Assembly (NCBI RefSeq): GCF_016632335.1
Contig: NZ_JAEPBG010000002.1
Span: 558,001-622,000 of the forward strand
Direction: 5' to 3'
DNA: 64,000 bases
Origin: Noviherbaspirillum pedocola
GTDB taxonomy: Bacteria; Pseudomonadota; Gammaproteobacteria; Burkholderiales; Burkholderiaceae_D
Below are positions 47,501 through 61,061 of this stretch, piece after piece. Below the pieces are notes generated by a model. The model was not told the DNA's origin. It saw only the letters and a list, made by a program, of their open reading frames with translations, and did not search any database. A program made the translations under genes and the position numbers. The number at the start of each line of letters is the position of its first letter. Positions within the stretch are counted from its first letter, which is position 1.

Positions 47501-48066
47501 TCCTTGATGCGCAGGTGGCGGATTTGTCCGAGGCGATTGCCACGCTGGAAGATGCGATCCACAAGATCGACCGCGAAACCCGCGAACTGCTGCAGGACAC
47601 TTTCGACAAGGTCAACCATCACTTCGGCCTGCTGTTCCCGGCACTGTTCGGCGGCGGCAATGCGCGCCTGAACATGACCGGCGACGAGATCCTGGATGCG
47701 GGCGTGCAGGTGATGGCGCAGCCGCCGGGCAAGAAGAACGCGACCATCCACCTGCTCTCAGGCGGCGAAAAGGCGCTGACCGCGACTGCCCTGGTATTCG
47801 CGATGTTCCAGCTCAATCCGGCGCCGTTCTGCCTGCTCGACGAAGTCGACGCGCCGCTGGACGATGCGAACACCGAGCGCTTCTGCAACATGGTCAAGCG
47901 CATGTCGGCGCAGACCCAGTTCCTGTTCATCTCGCACAACCGCATTGCCATGGAGATGGCCGAGCAGTTGATCGGCGTGACGATGCAGGAGCAGGGCGTA
48001 TCGCGCATCGTGGCGGTCGACCTGAAATCGGCCGCCAGTTTCGCGGATGAAGCCCGCGCCGCCTGA
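44533..48066 (+). CDS. smc: Chromosome segregation ATPase SMC
   Basis: 1177 residues from a GTG at 44533; the protein then starts R-L-T-S-I-K-L-S-G-F-K-S-F-V-D, as SMC should. Walker A G-P-N-G-C-G-K-S-N is at 31-39. Coiled coils run at about 170-500 and 670-1010 around a hinge at about 525-650. The C-terminal head has L-S-G-G-E-K-A-L-T and Walker B L-L-D-E-V-D-A-P-L-D-D. SMC forms the condensin that compacts and separates chromosomes. It is followed by zipA and ligA after a 0.7-kb gap, an order common in this group. Confidence 0.97.
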   Translation: MRLTSIKLSGFKSFVDPANFQVPGSLVGVVGPNGCGKSNIIDAVRWVLGESKASELRGESMQDVIFNGTTNRKPAGRASVELVFDNGDGKAAGQWSQYAELAVKRTLTRDGTSSYYINNQPVRRRDIQDIFLGTGLGPRAYAIIGQGMISRIIEARPEDLRIFLEEAAGVSKYKERRRETENRLSDTRENLQRIDDILRELNANLEKLQAQATVARQYHALHAEQGEKQKLLWLVRRNEARAEQQKLFRDIELAQAEMEEQAGKLQELEQQLEGMRQQHYAAGDKLHGAQGHLYQTNSEIGGLEAQIRFVAETRNRLQTQLITLRAQRENWQGQHDRAQEDLAEAEIGLEEMAAKVGEAEEAAQRQQELLPGLESAWRDAQTQSAESKSRIMAARQGIELEAAHQRNASNQLSNLAARRERLSQEKSGLQAPDAQELEEARLQLEEINAELDEARQRADEAQERQPQLEAAQREKQAKVQSEAAEAARLEARLGALKQLQERVQAQGKVAPWLKKHGLDGLPRLWQRLDIEDGWETAFEALLRERASALEVSNIELARGFLADAPPGKMALYSPSAAAGTALAPAAPAGLTPAISLLHGGDAGLRALMTDWLAHAYLAEDVDAALAQRAALPVGGVFLTRAGHIVSAHSVSFHAADSEQDGMLARQHEIDSIVRQLKAQAMLAEEARAAAVAADAARGEGARALQEWRQKVQTLTQKAHALQIETMKAAELQERFRQRSERIADDLAEIAEQEAEQSAIKAESEARLEELDLELAELQERDEDSRTGLETAEGRLNDARQRLRELERAAQAAGFAERAERSRIEELRRGIATASEQLTQLAEAMRQGESELSGLDDDAAREGMQALLDRRSEQEHLLADARHELDALTQKLRHLEEARMRIERGLQPQRERITELQLKEQAARLAQEQFAQQLLEAEADEAALSEKLVNEPKPSWLQGEVTRLTNAITALGPVNLAALEELEQATERKTFLDAQVADLSEAIATLEDAIHKIDRETRELLQDTFDKVNHHFGLLFPALFGGGNARLNMTGDEILDAGVQVMAQPPGKKNATIHLLSGGEKALTATALVFAMFQLNPAPFCLLDEVDAPLDDANTERFCNMVKRMSAQTQFLFISHNRIAMEMAEQLIGVTMQEQGVSRIVAVDLKSAASFADEARAA

Positions 48067-48092
48067 GCCCGATTGAGCCCGATCGGCCTGGT

Positions 48093-48311
48093 TTATGCGT
48101 TGCCGATGCGCTGCGACCTGGCCAGCGCCGCCTGCTTCTGATAGTAGGCGGCATTCTGTTGCGCTTCGCGGGCGCGGGACTGCTCGACATCGGCGCAGAT
48201 CAGGTAGTGCGCCTCGGCGCGGCTCCACCACCATTTGCGCACCATGCTGACCACGGGATGAATCGTGAGCATCGTCAAGTCGTGCAGCTTGAAGGTTTTG
48301 GCATCAGACAT
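48093..48311 (-). CDS. Small protein of unknown function
   Basis: 72 residues from the ATG at 48311 with GGGAG six bases upstream. The centre has a K-W-W-W-S-R-A-E-A-H-Y-L segment and the second half is a Gln/Ala-rich helix. No signal; a short hydrophobic patch (L-T-M-L-T-I-H-P-V-V-S-M-V) may touch the membrane. Family not recognised. It is convergent with smc. Confidence 0.65.
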   Translation of the reverse strand: MSDAKTFKLHDLTMLTIHPVVSMVRKWWWSRAEAHYLICADVEQSRAREAQQNAAYYQKQAALARSQRIGNA

Positions 48312-48374
48312 GATCAACTCCCTTACCGTGCGGGAAAATTTCCCGGTCGCTCGTATGGACTTCTACGTATGACT

Positions 48375-48412
48375 GTTTTTTGCAGCGCCGGCATGCCGAC
48401 GCTGCAAAAAAC
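48375..48412. terminator. Symmetric hairpin with T-tract on both strands
   Basis: Arms 48375-48387 and 48400-48412 are perfect 13-bp reverse complements, each including a run of six T or A. The structure is a classic intrinsic terminator in both directions. It lies in a gap between divergent genes, where no annotated transcript would end, so it may close a small RNA. Confidence 0.7.
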
Positions 48413-48533
48413 ATTTTATGGTCAAAATGGCAAATAGTGTTGATGTTCGTCAACCTTGCGCACGCTCGGTGCGAAGGCTTGTCAAGCGCTTTAGCCAGAC
48501 TGGCGACGAACGGTGGGGGCGGGTGTCTCGGCT

Positions 48534-48563
48534 TGACAACTTTACATGCGAGCACTTACGCTA
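48534..48563 (+). promoter_or_regulatory. Candidate zipA promoter
   Basis: A perfect TTGACA at 48534-48539 is followed by a poor -10 (TACGCT at 48558-48563, 18-base spacer). It lies about 190 bases before zipA and could also drive the 31-codon frame at 48658. The rest of the gap 48312-48749 holds the hairpin at 48375 and no supported long gene. Confidence 0.4.
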
Positions 48564-48657
48564 CCGCGGTTGACGATACGCCGCCCGGCGCGGCGCCTCT
48601 GGCCAGGAAAGCAGGTCCAATAACATCACGCAGCCCGTCAACTATCTGGAATCTACG

Positions 48658-48749
48658 ATGACCCGAACCGTATCCCCCATCAGGGACGCACACCGCTACT
48701 GCCCGGCGCAAGCGGCGCTGGCCGCTGCCATCTCCTTCGGGGCGCATGC

Positions 48750-48753
<4 letters not shown>
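48658..48753 (+). CDS. Possible 31-codon upstream frame overlapping zipA start
   Basis: An ATG at 48658 opens a 31-residue frame whose TGA overlaps the zipA ATG as ATGA. The product ends in an alanine-rich hydrophobic stretch. The overlap would permit translational coupling to zipA. The ribosome site is weak (GGA about nine bases upstream), and chance is possible. Confidence 0.3.
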
Positions 48754-52877
<4,124 letters not shown>

Positions 52878-52881
<4 letters not shown>

Positions 52882-53414
52882 GCGTTCGCGACATCCTGAA
52901 GATGGGCGACGCGCGCCTGCTGCGCGCGGCCGAGCCGGTCACCGTGTTCGATACGCCCGAGCTGCATGCATTGATCGCCGACATGTTCGACACCATGCAC
53001 GCGGCCAATGGCGCTGGCCTGGCCGCGCCGCAGATCGGCGTGAACCTGCAACTGGTGATCTTCGGCTTTCGCCAGAACCCGCGCTATCCGGAGGCCGCGC
53101 CGGTGCCGGAGACGGTGCTGATCAATCCGGTACTCACGCCCATGTCGCAGGAAACCGAGGAAGACTGGGAAGGCTGCCTGTCGGTGCCGGGCCTGCGCGG
53201 CATGGTGCCGCGCTACCACCGGCTGCGCTATGAAGGCTTCGACCAGTACGGCCAGCGCATCGAGCGGGATGTCGACGGCTTCCATGCGCGCGTGGTGCAG
53301 CATGAATGCGACCACCTGGCCGGCATCCTGTATCCGATGCGCATACGCGACTTCACGCGCTTCGGTTTCACCGAGGTGCTGTTTCCGGGGTTGGATGCGT
53401 CGGACGACGATTAA
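52878..53414 (+). CDS. def: Peptide deformylase
   Basis: 178 residues from a GTG at 52878, overlapping the galU stop (GTGA) with GAGG just upstream. The three deformylase motifs are present: [10 protein letters not shown] (45-54), E-G-C-L-S (98-102, with metal Cys100) and Q-H-E-C-D-H-L (141-147). It removes the formyl group from new proteins using Fe2+. A second deformylase next to fmt is usual in Burkholderiales; this galU-linked copy may be the additional one. Confidence 0.93.
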
Positions 53415-53494
53415 GGCATCGCGAGTCGCGAGGCGAAGTACCGTCAGGCCGAAGCGGTGTCCCGCGATGATGTCCGCGCCTATGGCCCGTCACC

Positions 53495-55084
53495 TCAGGC
53501 GCGATCTCTACGCTTCAACAGCGCCAGCACCACCGCAATCAATTCACCTGGCTCGACTGGCTTGGTCAAATGCGCATCGAAGCCGGCCATCAGCGCCCGT
53601 TCGCGGTCGCGGCCGCGGGCAAAGGCGGTAACCGAAGCCGCAGGAATATCGCCCTGCGGACGGGGCAATTCGCGCACCCGCGCGATCAAGCCATAACCAT
53701 CCTGGCCCGGCATGCCGATGTCGGACAACAGCACATCGAAGCGGTCGGCAGCAGTCAGCAATGCCAGCGCTTCGTCGGCATTGCGGGCGGTGTCCACCTG
53801 CGCGCCATACGCGCTGAGCACGCGAGACATGATCGCGGCAGTATCGGGATCATCATCCACGGCAAGCACGCGGATGCCGCGCAGTTCATGGTGACGGGCC
53901 TGCGCCTCGGCGCGGCGCTCGAAGCCGGCCACATCCTGCTCGCGCATCACCGCCACCGGTAGCAGCACGGTGAAGCTGGCACCCTGGCCGGGCCCGGCGC
54001 TCGTCGCCGCCACCGTGCCGCCATGGATTTCGACCAGGCTCTTGACTACCGACAGCCCGATGCCGAGCCCGCCGTGGCGCCGCGTCGGGCCGGATTCGCC
54101 TTGCCAGAAACGGTCGAACACATGCGGCAGCATCCCGGCGGCGATGCCCTCGCCATTGTCCTGCACGCTGATGCGCACCGATGAGCCGTGCCGGTCCAGG
54201 CCGAGCTGTACCAAGCCGCCTTGCGGCGTGAACTTGATTGCATTCGTCAGCAGGTTCAGCACCACCTGTTCCAGCCGCGGCGCATCGCCGCGCACTGGCG
54301 GCGGCGCGGGATCGAGCACCGAGGTCAGCGAGATGGTCTTGGCCGCCGCCAGCGGCCGCGCCGCGTCCAGCGCCGAGCGCAGCGACGAGAGCAGGTCGAT
54401 CGGCCCCAGGTCGACGCGCAAGGTGCCTGAGACGATGCGCGACACATCGAGGATGTCATCGATCAGCTTGGCCTGCGCGCGGGCGCTGCGCTCGATGACG
54501 GCGAAGGCTTCCTTCTCCTGCTGGCGCGTGAGGCGGCCCATCTGCAACAGGTGCGCCCAGCCGAGGATGGCCGATAAGGGCGTGCGCAATTCATGCGATA
54601 CCGTCGCCAGGAATTCATCCTTCAGATGACTGGCGCGCACCGCTTCGTTGCGCGCATGGCGTTCGCGTTCGAGCAGTTCAGCAACGTGCCGCGCGCTTTG
54701 CAGCGATTGAGACCGTGCCGCGGCCAGTGAAACCGCGTCGCGCACGGCCAGCGGCAGGCGCGCAAACTCGGCGCGCCGCTTGACCCGGTAATCAGCCAGG
54801 CCGGCCTTCATGGCTTCGGCGCAGACTTCCTCGCTGCCGCTATCAGTGAACATGATCACGGGCTGGTCGGGATGCGCATCCTGCAGGCGCCGCAGCAGCG
54901 TAAGCCCATCGCTCCAGCCGAGGCGGTAGTCGGTAATCACGCAATCATATTCTTCGGAGAGCCGCGCTTCGAAGTCGCGCAGCGTGGCGACCTCGGCAAT
55001 ACGCGCTCCCGGCAGCGCTTGCATCAGTGCGCGGCGCGCGAGTGCGCGGTCGTCGGCATTGTCATCTATGAGCAGGATATCGAT
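53495..55084 (-). CDS. Hybrid sensor histidine kinase / response regulator, REC-HK-REC
   Basis: About 530 residues. A first receiver domain (about 1-130) is followed by a coiled linker, the DHp phosphoacceptor His in V-S-H-E-L-R-T-P-L-S-A (about 165), the ATPase N box (L-L-T-N-A-I-K-F) and G boxes (D-N-G-E-G-I and G-G-L-G-I-G-L-S), and a C-terminal receiver with V-D-D-D-P-D and D-V-L-L-S-D-I-G-M-P. There is no membrane segment, so it is a soluble relay kinase. The conserved I-L-L-I-D-D-N start of the first receiver lies upstream of the first in-frame ATG (55024). No ATG, GTG or TTG exists in frame between that point and the stop at 55178. I end the gene at an ATC (55084) six bases after AAGGAG. 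Confidence 0.85.
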   Translation of the reverse strand: MDILLIDDNADDRALARRALMQALPGARIAEVATLRDFEARLSEEYDCVITDYRLGWSDGLTLLRRLQDAHPDQPVIMFTDSGSEEVCAEAMKAGLADYRVKRRAEFARLPLAVRDAVSLAAARSQSLQSARHVAELLERERHARNEAVRASHLKDEFLATVSHELRTPLSAILGWAHLLQMGRLTRQQEKEAFAVIERSARAQAKLIDDILDVSRIVSGTLRVDLGPIDLLSSLRSALDAARPLAAAKTISLTSVLDPAPPPVRGDAPRLEQVVLNLLTNAIKFTPQGGLVQLGLDRHGSSVRISVQDNGEGIAAGMLPHVFDRFWQGESGPTRRHGGLGIGLSVVKSLVEIHGGTVAATSAGPGQGASFTVLLPVAVMREQDVAGFERRAEAQARHHELRGIRVLAVDDDPDTAAIMSRVLSAYGAQVDTARNADEALALLTAADRFDVLLSDIGMPGQDGYGLIARVRELPRPQGDIPAASVTAFARGRDRERALMAGFDAHLTKPVEPGELIAVVLALLKRRDRA

Positions 55085-55359
55085 ACATGTCTCCTTTGCT
55101 GTTGTCGCTGGCGCGTGGGCTCTGCGCCGGACACGCCGATGCTGCGATACACGAAGAAGCAGCGTAGGTAGCGCGCATTACCGGGCGTGAGTGCGTTTCA
55201 GGTGCGGATATATTGCCGTCTCTGTGCCTGGCGGAAGTTGATCGCATTCGATAACGGGCTCTGCAACGCCTGTGCGCAGGCAAGGCTTGCTTCGAGGTGT
55301 CGAAGGAACCTGCGACGAGGTTGACGTCACTGATCGCGCTTTCAACGAGGGGAAAATCC

Positions 55360-56628
55360 ATGGATCCATCCATCACCGGAGCTTTAGTGCAGTCGATAGA
55401 CATATATCCGGAGCAACTGGTTTCGCATGAAGAGCAAGTTGGCGGCGCTCGCGTACCCGGCCTGCAGCCTCAGGAGCAGGGCGCAACGCTGCTGTCTACG
55501 CAGCCGCAGCCTGGAGCGGGAAGCGCGGTGGTGTCGATAACAGCGCCGCTGTTGTTGGATGCGGCTCCAGCCGGGAATGGCGTGGCGAGCATCGCCGTAA
55601 ACACCGGAGCGACTCGGGGCTTGGATTGGTGCATGGGGCGGGCAGAACGCGGCGATGCGGGAGCGCAATTTGAACTGGGGATGTACTACCTGCAGGGCGA
55701 GCGCGTGCAGAAGAACCCTGAAACGGCGCTCTTGTGGTTTCACAAGGCCGCGCAGCAAGGCGATGCCCGTGCGCAGTATCACTTGTACTTGCAATACGAA
55801 AGCGGCGAGTCCGTCAAAAGGGATCATGAGAAGGCAATCGATTCGCTCATCAAGTCGGCGGTGGGAGGTAATCGCGAGGCGAACAAGCTGCTGAGCGAAA
55901 AGTATCGCAACGGCTGCGATGTAGACCGCGATCTCGAAAAGTCAGCCGTATGCCTGTTGCGTTCGGAAGACTGGCCGCGCTCGAAATCATCCACACTCAA
56001 GCTGCGTGGATCTGCAATTGACGACGCAATGCTCAAAGCCATCCTGGGGCTGCTGCGAAAACATCTTCAGAAGGAAACGCCGACGCAACCGCAGGTCCTT
56101 GAACTGCTTCTTGACCATAACGCCATTCGAGAAAAGGGCGCGACATATCTTGCCGAAATGCTGGTTCAGCACGTGGCACTGCAGATTTTGACCATGTCGG
56201 GCAACCTGATCGGCATTGCCGGTTTGGAGACAATCGAGAATGCTCTGCGCAGCAACACCTCGCTGTTGAAATTTGTCTGTAGGGGTTACGCAAAAGGTGG
56301 CATAAGCGCAAAAGCAGTCATTGACGCGATCTACGAGCAGATAGAGCGCAATGGACGCGTTTTCATGCTGACCAACTTGCGGAAACAGTGGAAGTTCAAC
56401 AAATGGACAGGCATGGATCCGGACCTCATGCTGCAGCTGGAAGAGAGCCTGATCCTGCGCATGAGCAAGCTGGGCAACAGCAGCGCCACAGAGACCCTGA
56501 AAAGCCTGCTGGAGCTGCAGCTCTGCCTGTCGCTTCTGGAGAATGACTACAGCGCAAGACCGCAAGCGCAGTTGATGCGGAGCGACGAAGCTTGCTCCCC
56601 GTCCAGCGCAAGCAAGTCCGGGGAATGA
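55360..56628 (+). CDS. SEL1-repeat plus LRR protein, candidate effector
   Basis: 422 residues from the ATG at 55360, with GAGGGG about eight bases upstream. No Sec signal. After a Gln/Ser-rich N-terminal stretch, three SEL1-like repeats lie at about 87-200 (G-D-A-G-A-Q-F-E-L-G-M-Y-Y-L-Q-G, A-Q-Q-G-D-A-R-A-Q-Y, and a third degenerate one). Residues about 210-310 form ribonuclease-inhibitor type LRRs with L-E-L-L-L-D-H-N-A-I and L-T-M-S-G-N-L-I-G. The last 110 residues are helical and end in a Ser-rich tail. This combination of two solenoid types is unusual. Function unknown; host-directed or protein-scaffold role is inference. Confidence 0.75.
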   Translation: MDPSITGALVQSIDIYPEQLVSHEEQVGGARVPGLQPQEQGATLLSTQPQPGAGSAVVSITAPLLLDAAPAGNGVASIAVNTGATRGLDWCMGRAERGDAGAQFELGMYYLQGERVQKNPETALLWFHKAAQQGDARAQYHLYLQYESGESVKRDHEKAIDSLIKSAVGGNREANKLLSEKYRNGCDVDRDLEKSAVCLLRSEDWPRSKSSTLKLRGSAIDDAMLKAILGLLRKHLQKETPTQPQVLELLLDHNAIREKGATYLAEMLVQHVALQILTMSGNLIGIAGLETIENALRSNTSLLKFVCRGYAKGGISAKAVIDAIYEQIERNGRVFMLTNLRKQWKFNKWTGMDPDLMLQLEESLILRMSKLGNSSATETLKSLLELQLCLSLLENDYSARPQAQLMRSDEACSPSSASKSGE

Positions 56629-56671
56629 CGCATGCTGGTCGCCGCGTTCACAGCAACGGCAACGCCTGTGC

Positions 56672-57418
56672 TCAGAAGCCTTCTTCCGATCCGAGGTAGC
56701 GCCACTTGCCCGGCGGCAGATTGCCAAGCTTCACGCGGCCGATACGCACGCGCTTCAGGCCGAGCACCTTCAGCCCGACCAGCTCGCACATGCGCCGTAT
56801 CTGCCGCTTCTTGCCTTCGCGCAGCACGAAACGCAATTGATCTTCGTTCTGCCAGCTGACCTTGGCCGGCAACAGCTTCTTGCCATCCAGCGACAGGCCA
56901 TGGTTCAGCCGCTTCAGCTCGGCATCGGGCAGGCGCGGACCGCGCTGGTATTGCACACGCACCAGGTATTCCTTTTCGATGCTGGTGTCCTCGCCGATGA
57001 GCTGCTTGGCGATGCGGCCATCCTGGGTCAGCACCAAAAGACCGGTGGAGTCGATGTCCAGGCGACCGGCAGGCACCAGGCTCTTCAATTGCGAGCCGTG
57101 GAATTGCAGCGGCGCCTTGTCCTCGTCCCAGCGATTCTCGGGCGTGACCAGCACCACCGCCGGACGGTAGCCATCCTCGGCCTGGCCGCTGACATAACCC
57201 ATGGGCTTGTGTAGCAGCACCGTGACGCGCTTGGCCTGCTGCGCGGCGGCCTGGCGTTCGACGGTGACCTTCTGATGCGGCAGCACCTTGCTGCCGAGTT
57301 CGGAGACTACCTGGCCATCGACCCGCACCCAGCCGCGCGCGATCCATTCATCGGCTTCACGGCGGGAGCACAGTCCCAGTTCGGACATGCGTTTGGACAG
57401 GCGCAGCGGTTCAGTCAT
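56672..57418 (-). CDS. rluF: 23S rRNA pseudouridine synthase RluF
   Basis: 248 residues. An S4 RNA-binding domain (about 4-65, [16 protein letters not shown]) precedes the RsuA-type catalytic domain with [11 protein letters not shown] (catalytic Asp) at about 117-127 and G-K-K-R-Q-I-R-R-M near 205. It isomerises a uridine in 23S rRNA; the RluF assignment (position 2604) over RluB/RsuA is from overall pattern, moderately sure. Convergent with the SEL1/LRR gene. Confidence 0.87.
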   Translation of the reverse strand: MTEPLRLSKRMSELGLCSRREADEWIARGWVRVDGQVVSELGSKVLPHQKVTVERQAAAQQAKRVTVLLHKPMGYVSGQAEDGYRPAVVLVTPENRWDEDKAPLQFHGSQLKSLVPAGRLDIDSTGLLVLTQDGRIAKQLIGEDTSIEKEYLVRVQYQRGPRLPDAELKRLNHGLSLDGKKLLPAKVSWQNEDQLRFVLREGKKRQIRRMCELVGLKVLGLKRVRIGRVKLGNLPPGKWRYLGSEEGF

Positions 57419-57450
57419 GGCAATCGGAAATCGTTTGAAGATAAAAAGAC

Positions 57451-60015
57451 TCAGGCCTGCAAGGCATCGAGCAGTTCGCGCTCGAGCTGGATCTGGCTGC
57501 GCGCATGCTGCAGCACCGGGCCATCGACGAGGAACACGTCTTCGACGCGCTCGCCCAGCGTCATCACCTTGGCCGCATGCAGGTTCACGCGGTACTTGGC
57601 CAGCACGCTGGCGACCGAATAGAGGAGCCCGTTGCGGTCGCCTGCGGAGATCGACAGCAGGTGATACTGGCCGCGCTCGTCGGGCCGCAGGTCCACGGTC
57701 GGGCTGACCGGGAAGCTGCGTGACAGCCGCGACAGCCGGCCCTTGCGCGGCGGCGGCGGCACCTCGGGATGCAACAACGCCTCGGCCAGCTCGTGTTCAA
57801 TCAGCGTGATGATGTCGCGGTAGCTGTTGGCGAATGCCGGCTCGGTGACGAGGAAGGTATCGAGCGCATAGCCGTTCCTGGTGGTGTGAATCTTCGCATC
57901 GAGAATGCTGAAATTCTTGCGCTCGAAATAGGCGCAGATGCGCAGGAACAGGTCGGGCTGGTCCTTGACATAGACCGTCACCTGCAGGCCTTCGCCGATC
58001 GGCGCGAGCCGGCACTTGACGATGGGCTGGTCGGCATCGACGCGGGTGTAGAGCATGCGCGTCTGCCAGGCGATGTCGGAAGCGTCGTGGCGCAGGAAGT
58101 AGGCAGTGTCGAGCTGGTTCCACAGGCGCTCGTGCGCGCCTTCGGGCAAGCCGTAAAGCCGCAGCGTGCGCAGGGCTTCGTTCTGGCGGCTGCGCAGCTC
58201 GCGCGCGGCCGATGGCGCTTCGCCGCCGAGCGCGCGCAGCGTCATGCGGAACAGGTCTTCCAGCAGCTTGCCCTTCCACGCGTTCCAGACCTTCGGGCTG
58301 GTGCCACGGATGTCGGCAACGGTGAGCAGATACAGCGCGGTCAGATGGCGCTCGTCCTTGACCAGCGTGGCGAATTCGCGGATCACCGCCGGGTCCGACA
58401 GGTCCTGCTTCTGCGCCACATGCGACATCGCCAGGTGATGCTGCACCAGGAACACCACCAGCTCGGTGTCTTCAGTCGACATGCCATGGTCGCGGCAGAA
58501 GCGTTGCGCATCGCTCATGCCCAGCAGCGAATGATCGCCGCCGCGACCCTTGGCGATATCGTGGAACAAAGCCGCCACATACAGCACCCACGGCCGCTCG
58601 AAGTTGGCCATCAACTGGCTGCAGAACGGATATTCATGCGCATGCTCGGGCATGGTGAAGCGGCGCACATTGCGCACCACCATCAGGATGTGCTGGTCCA
58701 CGGTGTAGACATGGAACAGGTCATGCTGCATCTGGCCGACGATCTTGCGGAAGTTGGGCAGGTAGCGGCCCAGCACCGACAGCCCGTTCATGCGGCGCAG
58801 CGCATGCAGGATGCCTTCCGGCTCCTGCAGGATGCGCAGAAACAGCGCGCGGTTGGCCGGGTCGCGCCGGAAGGCGGCGTTGATGCGGGTGCGCGCATGC
58901 CACAGCGCGCGCATGGCCCGCGCGGTCATGCCGCGCAGCTCGCGGTGCTGCTGCATCAGCAGGAAGATCTCGAGCATGGCCGAGGGCGTGGTCTCGAACA
59001 CATTGTCGTGCGCGATGTCGATCAGGCCGTTGACCTCGTTGAAGCGCTGGTTGATCGCCAGCGGGCAGGCCGGCTGCGGGAACAGCTGGCCTTCGATGTT
59101 CTGCACCAGGATGGTGTTGAGCTGGGTCACCGCCTTCGCGGCCCAGTAGTAGCGCTGCATCAGGAATTCGCTGGCGCGCCGGCTCTCGGTATTGGCAAAG
59201 CCGAAGGACAGCGCCAGCGGCGTCTGCACATCGAATACCAGGCGATCCTCGCGCCGGCCGGCATGCAGATGCAGGCGCACGCGGATGTCCTTGATCGTGC
59301 GTTCCTGGCGCGCCAGCTGACGCGCTTCCAGCGGCGTGATCAGGCCGCGCGCGGCCAGCTTGCGCCAGGAGTCGCCCAGGCCCGCAGCCTTGGCGATCCA
59401 CAGGATTACCTGCAGGTCGCGCAGTCCGCCCGGGCTTTCCTTGCAGTTGGGCTCGAGGCTGTAGGGCGTGTCCTCGTACTTTGCATGGCGCTGCTGCATC
59501 TCCAGCGTCTTGGCCTGGAAGAATTCCTGCGCGTCCATCGCCGCGAAGAAGCGGTCCTGCAATTGCGTGAACAGCTTGCGGCTGCCGCACACCAGGCGCG
59601 ACTCCAGCAGGCTGGTCTGCACCGTGATGTCGGCCGCGGATTCGGTCAGGCATTCGTCGACGGTGCGTATGCTGTGGCCGATCTCCAGGCCAAGGTCCCA
59701 GAGCAGTTGCACCAGCGCCTCCAGCCGCTCCTTGGCCGTGCCGTCGGGCGCCGCCGGCAGCAGGATCAGCACGTCGACGTCGGAATACGGAAACAGCTCG
59801 CCACGGCCATAGCCGCCGACCGCGACCAGCGCGCTGTCGTCCGGCATGGCCAGCTCGCGCCAGGCGGCAGTGAGAATGCGATCGACGCATTGCCGCAGCT
59901 CGGTGGTCAGACGGTCCGGGTTGCGGTGGCTGTCGTAGGCGGAGATGGCGCTAGCGCGATCAAGCTTCAGCCTCTCCTTCAGCTCCGGCGCAAGCGTGGC
60001 CATGGCGATGCTCAT
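57451..60015 (-). CDS. glnD: Bifunctional uridylyltransferase / uridylyl-removing enzyme
   Basis: 854 residues. The nucleotidyltransferase site [15 protein letters not shown] (67-81) adds UMP to PII. The HD hydrolase site ([13 protein letters not shown], about 475-487) removes it. Two ACT domains (about 680-850) sense glutamine. GlnD thus controls nitrogen assimilation via PII. Its start overlaps the map stop by 4 bases on the same strand, a map-glnD pair. Confidence 0.97.
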   Translation of the reverse strand: MSIAMATLAPELKERLKLDRASAISAYDSHRNPDRLTTELRQCVDRILTAAWRELAMPDDSALVAVGGYGRGELFPYSDVDVLILLPAAPDGTAKERLEALVQLLWDLGLEIGHSIRTVDECLTESAADITVQTSLLESRLVCGSRKLFTQLQDRFFAAMDAQEFFQAKTLEMQQRHAKYEDTPYSLEPNCKESPGGLRDLQVILWIAKAAGLGDSWRKLAARGLITPLEARQLARQERTIKDIRVRLHLHAGRREDRLVFDVQTPLALSFGFANTESRRASEFLMQRYYWAAKAVTQLNTILVQNIEGQLFPQPACPLAINQRFNEVNGLIDIAHDNVFETTPSAMLEIFLLMQQHRELRGMTARAMRALWHARTRINAAFRRDPANRALFLRILQEPEGILHALRRMNGLSVLGRYLPNFRKIVGQMQHDLFHVYTVDQHILMVVRNVRRFTMPEHAHEYPFCSQLMANFERPWVLYVAALFHDIAKGRGGDHSLLGMSDAQRFCRDHGMSTEDTELVVFLVQHHLAMSHVAQKQDLSDPAVIREFATLVKDERHLTALYLLTVADIRGTSPKVWNAWKGKLLEDLFRMTLRALGGEAPSAARELRSRQNEALRTLRLYGLPEGAHERLWNQLDTAYFLRHDASDIAWQTRMLYTRVDADQPIVKCRLAPIGEGLQVTVYVKDQPDLFLRICAYFERKNFSILDAKIHTTRNGYALDTFLVTEPAFANSYRDIITLIEHELAEALLHPEVPPPPRKGRLSRLSRSFPVSPTVDLRPDERGQYHLLSISAGDRNGLLYSVASVLAKYRVNLHAAKVMTLGERVEDVFLVDGPVLQHARSQIQLERELLDALQA

Positions 60016-60842
60016 GCGGTGACGGCTTGCGTGTCCTGCGATGCGATGAAGGCGGGCGGCGCCGGCATGCCGGGCGAGACGGTCAGCACTTCATAACCGG
60101 TCTCGGTGACCAGGATCGTGTGCTCCCATTGCGCCGACAGGCTGCGGTCCTTAGTCTTGATGGTCCAGCCGTCGGTCATCTCACGGATCTCGCGCCGACC
60201 GGCATTGATCATCGGCTCGATGGTGAAGATCATGCCCGGCACCAGTTTTTCGAGTGTGCCCGGTCGGCCGTAGTGCAGCACCTGCGGCTCTTCATGAAAG
60301 ATCTTGCCGATGCCGTGGCCGCAGAATTCGCGCACCACACTGTAGCCGGCCTTTTCCGCGTGCTGCTGGATCGCATGGCCGATGTCGCCGAGATGCGCGC
60401 CCGGCTTCACCTTCGAAATGCCGATCCACATGCATTCATAGGTGATGTCGGCCAGGCGCCTGGCGAGGATGGAAGGCTGGCCGACGAGGAACATGCGGCT
60501 GGTGTCGCCGTGGTAGCCATCCTTGATGACGGTGACGTCGATGTTGAGCACGTCGCCGTTCTTCAGCGCCTTGTCGCCGGGGATGCCGTGGCAGATAACG
60601 TCGTTGACCGAGGTGCAGATCGATTTCGGGTAGGGCGTGTAGCCGGGCGGGCAGTAGTTCAGCGGCGCCGGCACCGTGCCCTGCACATTGACCATGTAGT
60701 CGTGGCAGAGCCGGTCGAGCTCGCCGGTGGTGACGCCCGGTTTCACGAACGGGGCAATGTAATCGAGGACTTCGGCGGCGAGGCGGCCGGCGACGCGCAT
60801 GCCGCGGATATCCTCTTCGGTCTTGATGGTGATGGCAGCCAT
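60012..60842 (-). CDS. map: Methionine aminopeptidase, type I
   Basis: 276 residues from the ATG at 60842; the frame is open upstream but lacks family sequence. The metal ligands are visible: Asp in [17 protein letters not shown], His in G-H-G-I-G, and two Glu in T-I-E-P and E-H-T-I. It removes the first methionine from new proteins, and with Def (52878) completes N-terminal processing. Divergent from rpsB, as in many proteobacteria. Confidence 0.96.
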   Translation of the reverse strand: MAAITIKTEEDIRGMRVAGRLAAEVLDYIAPFVKPGVTTGELDRLCHDYMVNVQGTVPAPLNYCPPGYTPYPKSICTSVNDVICHGIPGDKALKNGDVLNIDVTVIKDGYHGDTSRMFLVGQPSILARRLADITYECMWIGISKVKPGAHLGDIGHAIQQHAEKAGYSVVREFCGHGIGKIFHEEPQVLHYGRPGTLEKLVPGMIFTIEPMINAGRREIREMTDGWTIKTKDRSLSAQWEHTILVTETGYEVLTVSPGMPAPPAFIASQDTQAVTA

Positions 60843-60983
60843 GGTGAATGCTTTGCTGGAAGTCGCCGGGGCGGCGAAGGGCAGGGACAAGGCGCGATTA
60901 TAGACGAGGCTTTGCAACGACGTTTCCTGCGCGGTGGGGCCGCCGCCAGCCGCTGTTTCCGGTCCATGCGGATGGTATGCGCC

Positions 60984-61013
60984 TTGCCTCGGGCCCGCAA
61001 ATCCGGTTAGAAT
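60984..61013 (+). promoter_or_regulatory. Candidate rpsB promoter
   Basis: TTGCCT (60984-60989) and TAGAAT (61008-61013) are 18 bases apart. The transcript would have a leader of about 125 bases before rpsB. It lies within the 304-base gap 60843-61146 between map and rpsB. Confidence 0.55.
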
Positions 61014-61061
61014 CCGGGGTTCGCTTGACTGACCCAGTCGAGTTAACTTTCTTTCAATCGC

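Noticed and set aside
57769-60096. 775-codon open frame opposite glnD
   Set aside because: Antisense shadow of a long GC-rich gene; no domain seen and no ribosome site.
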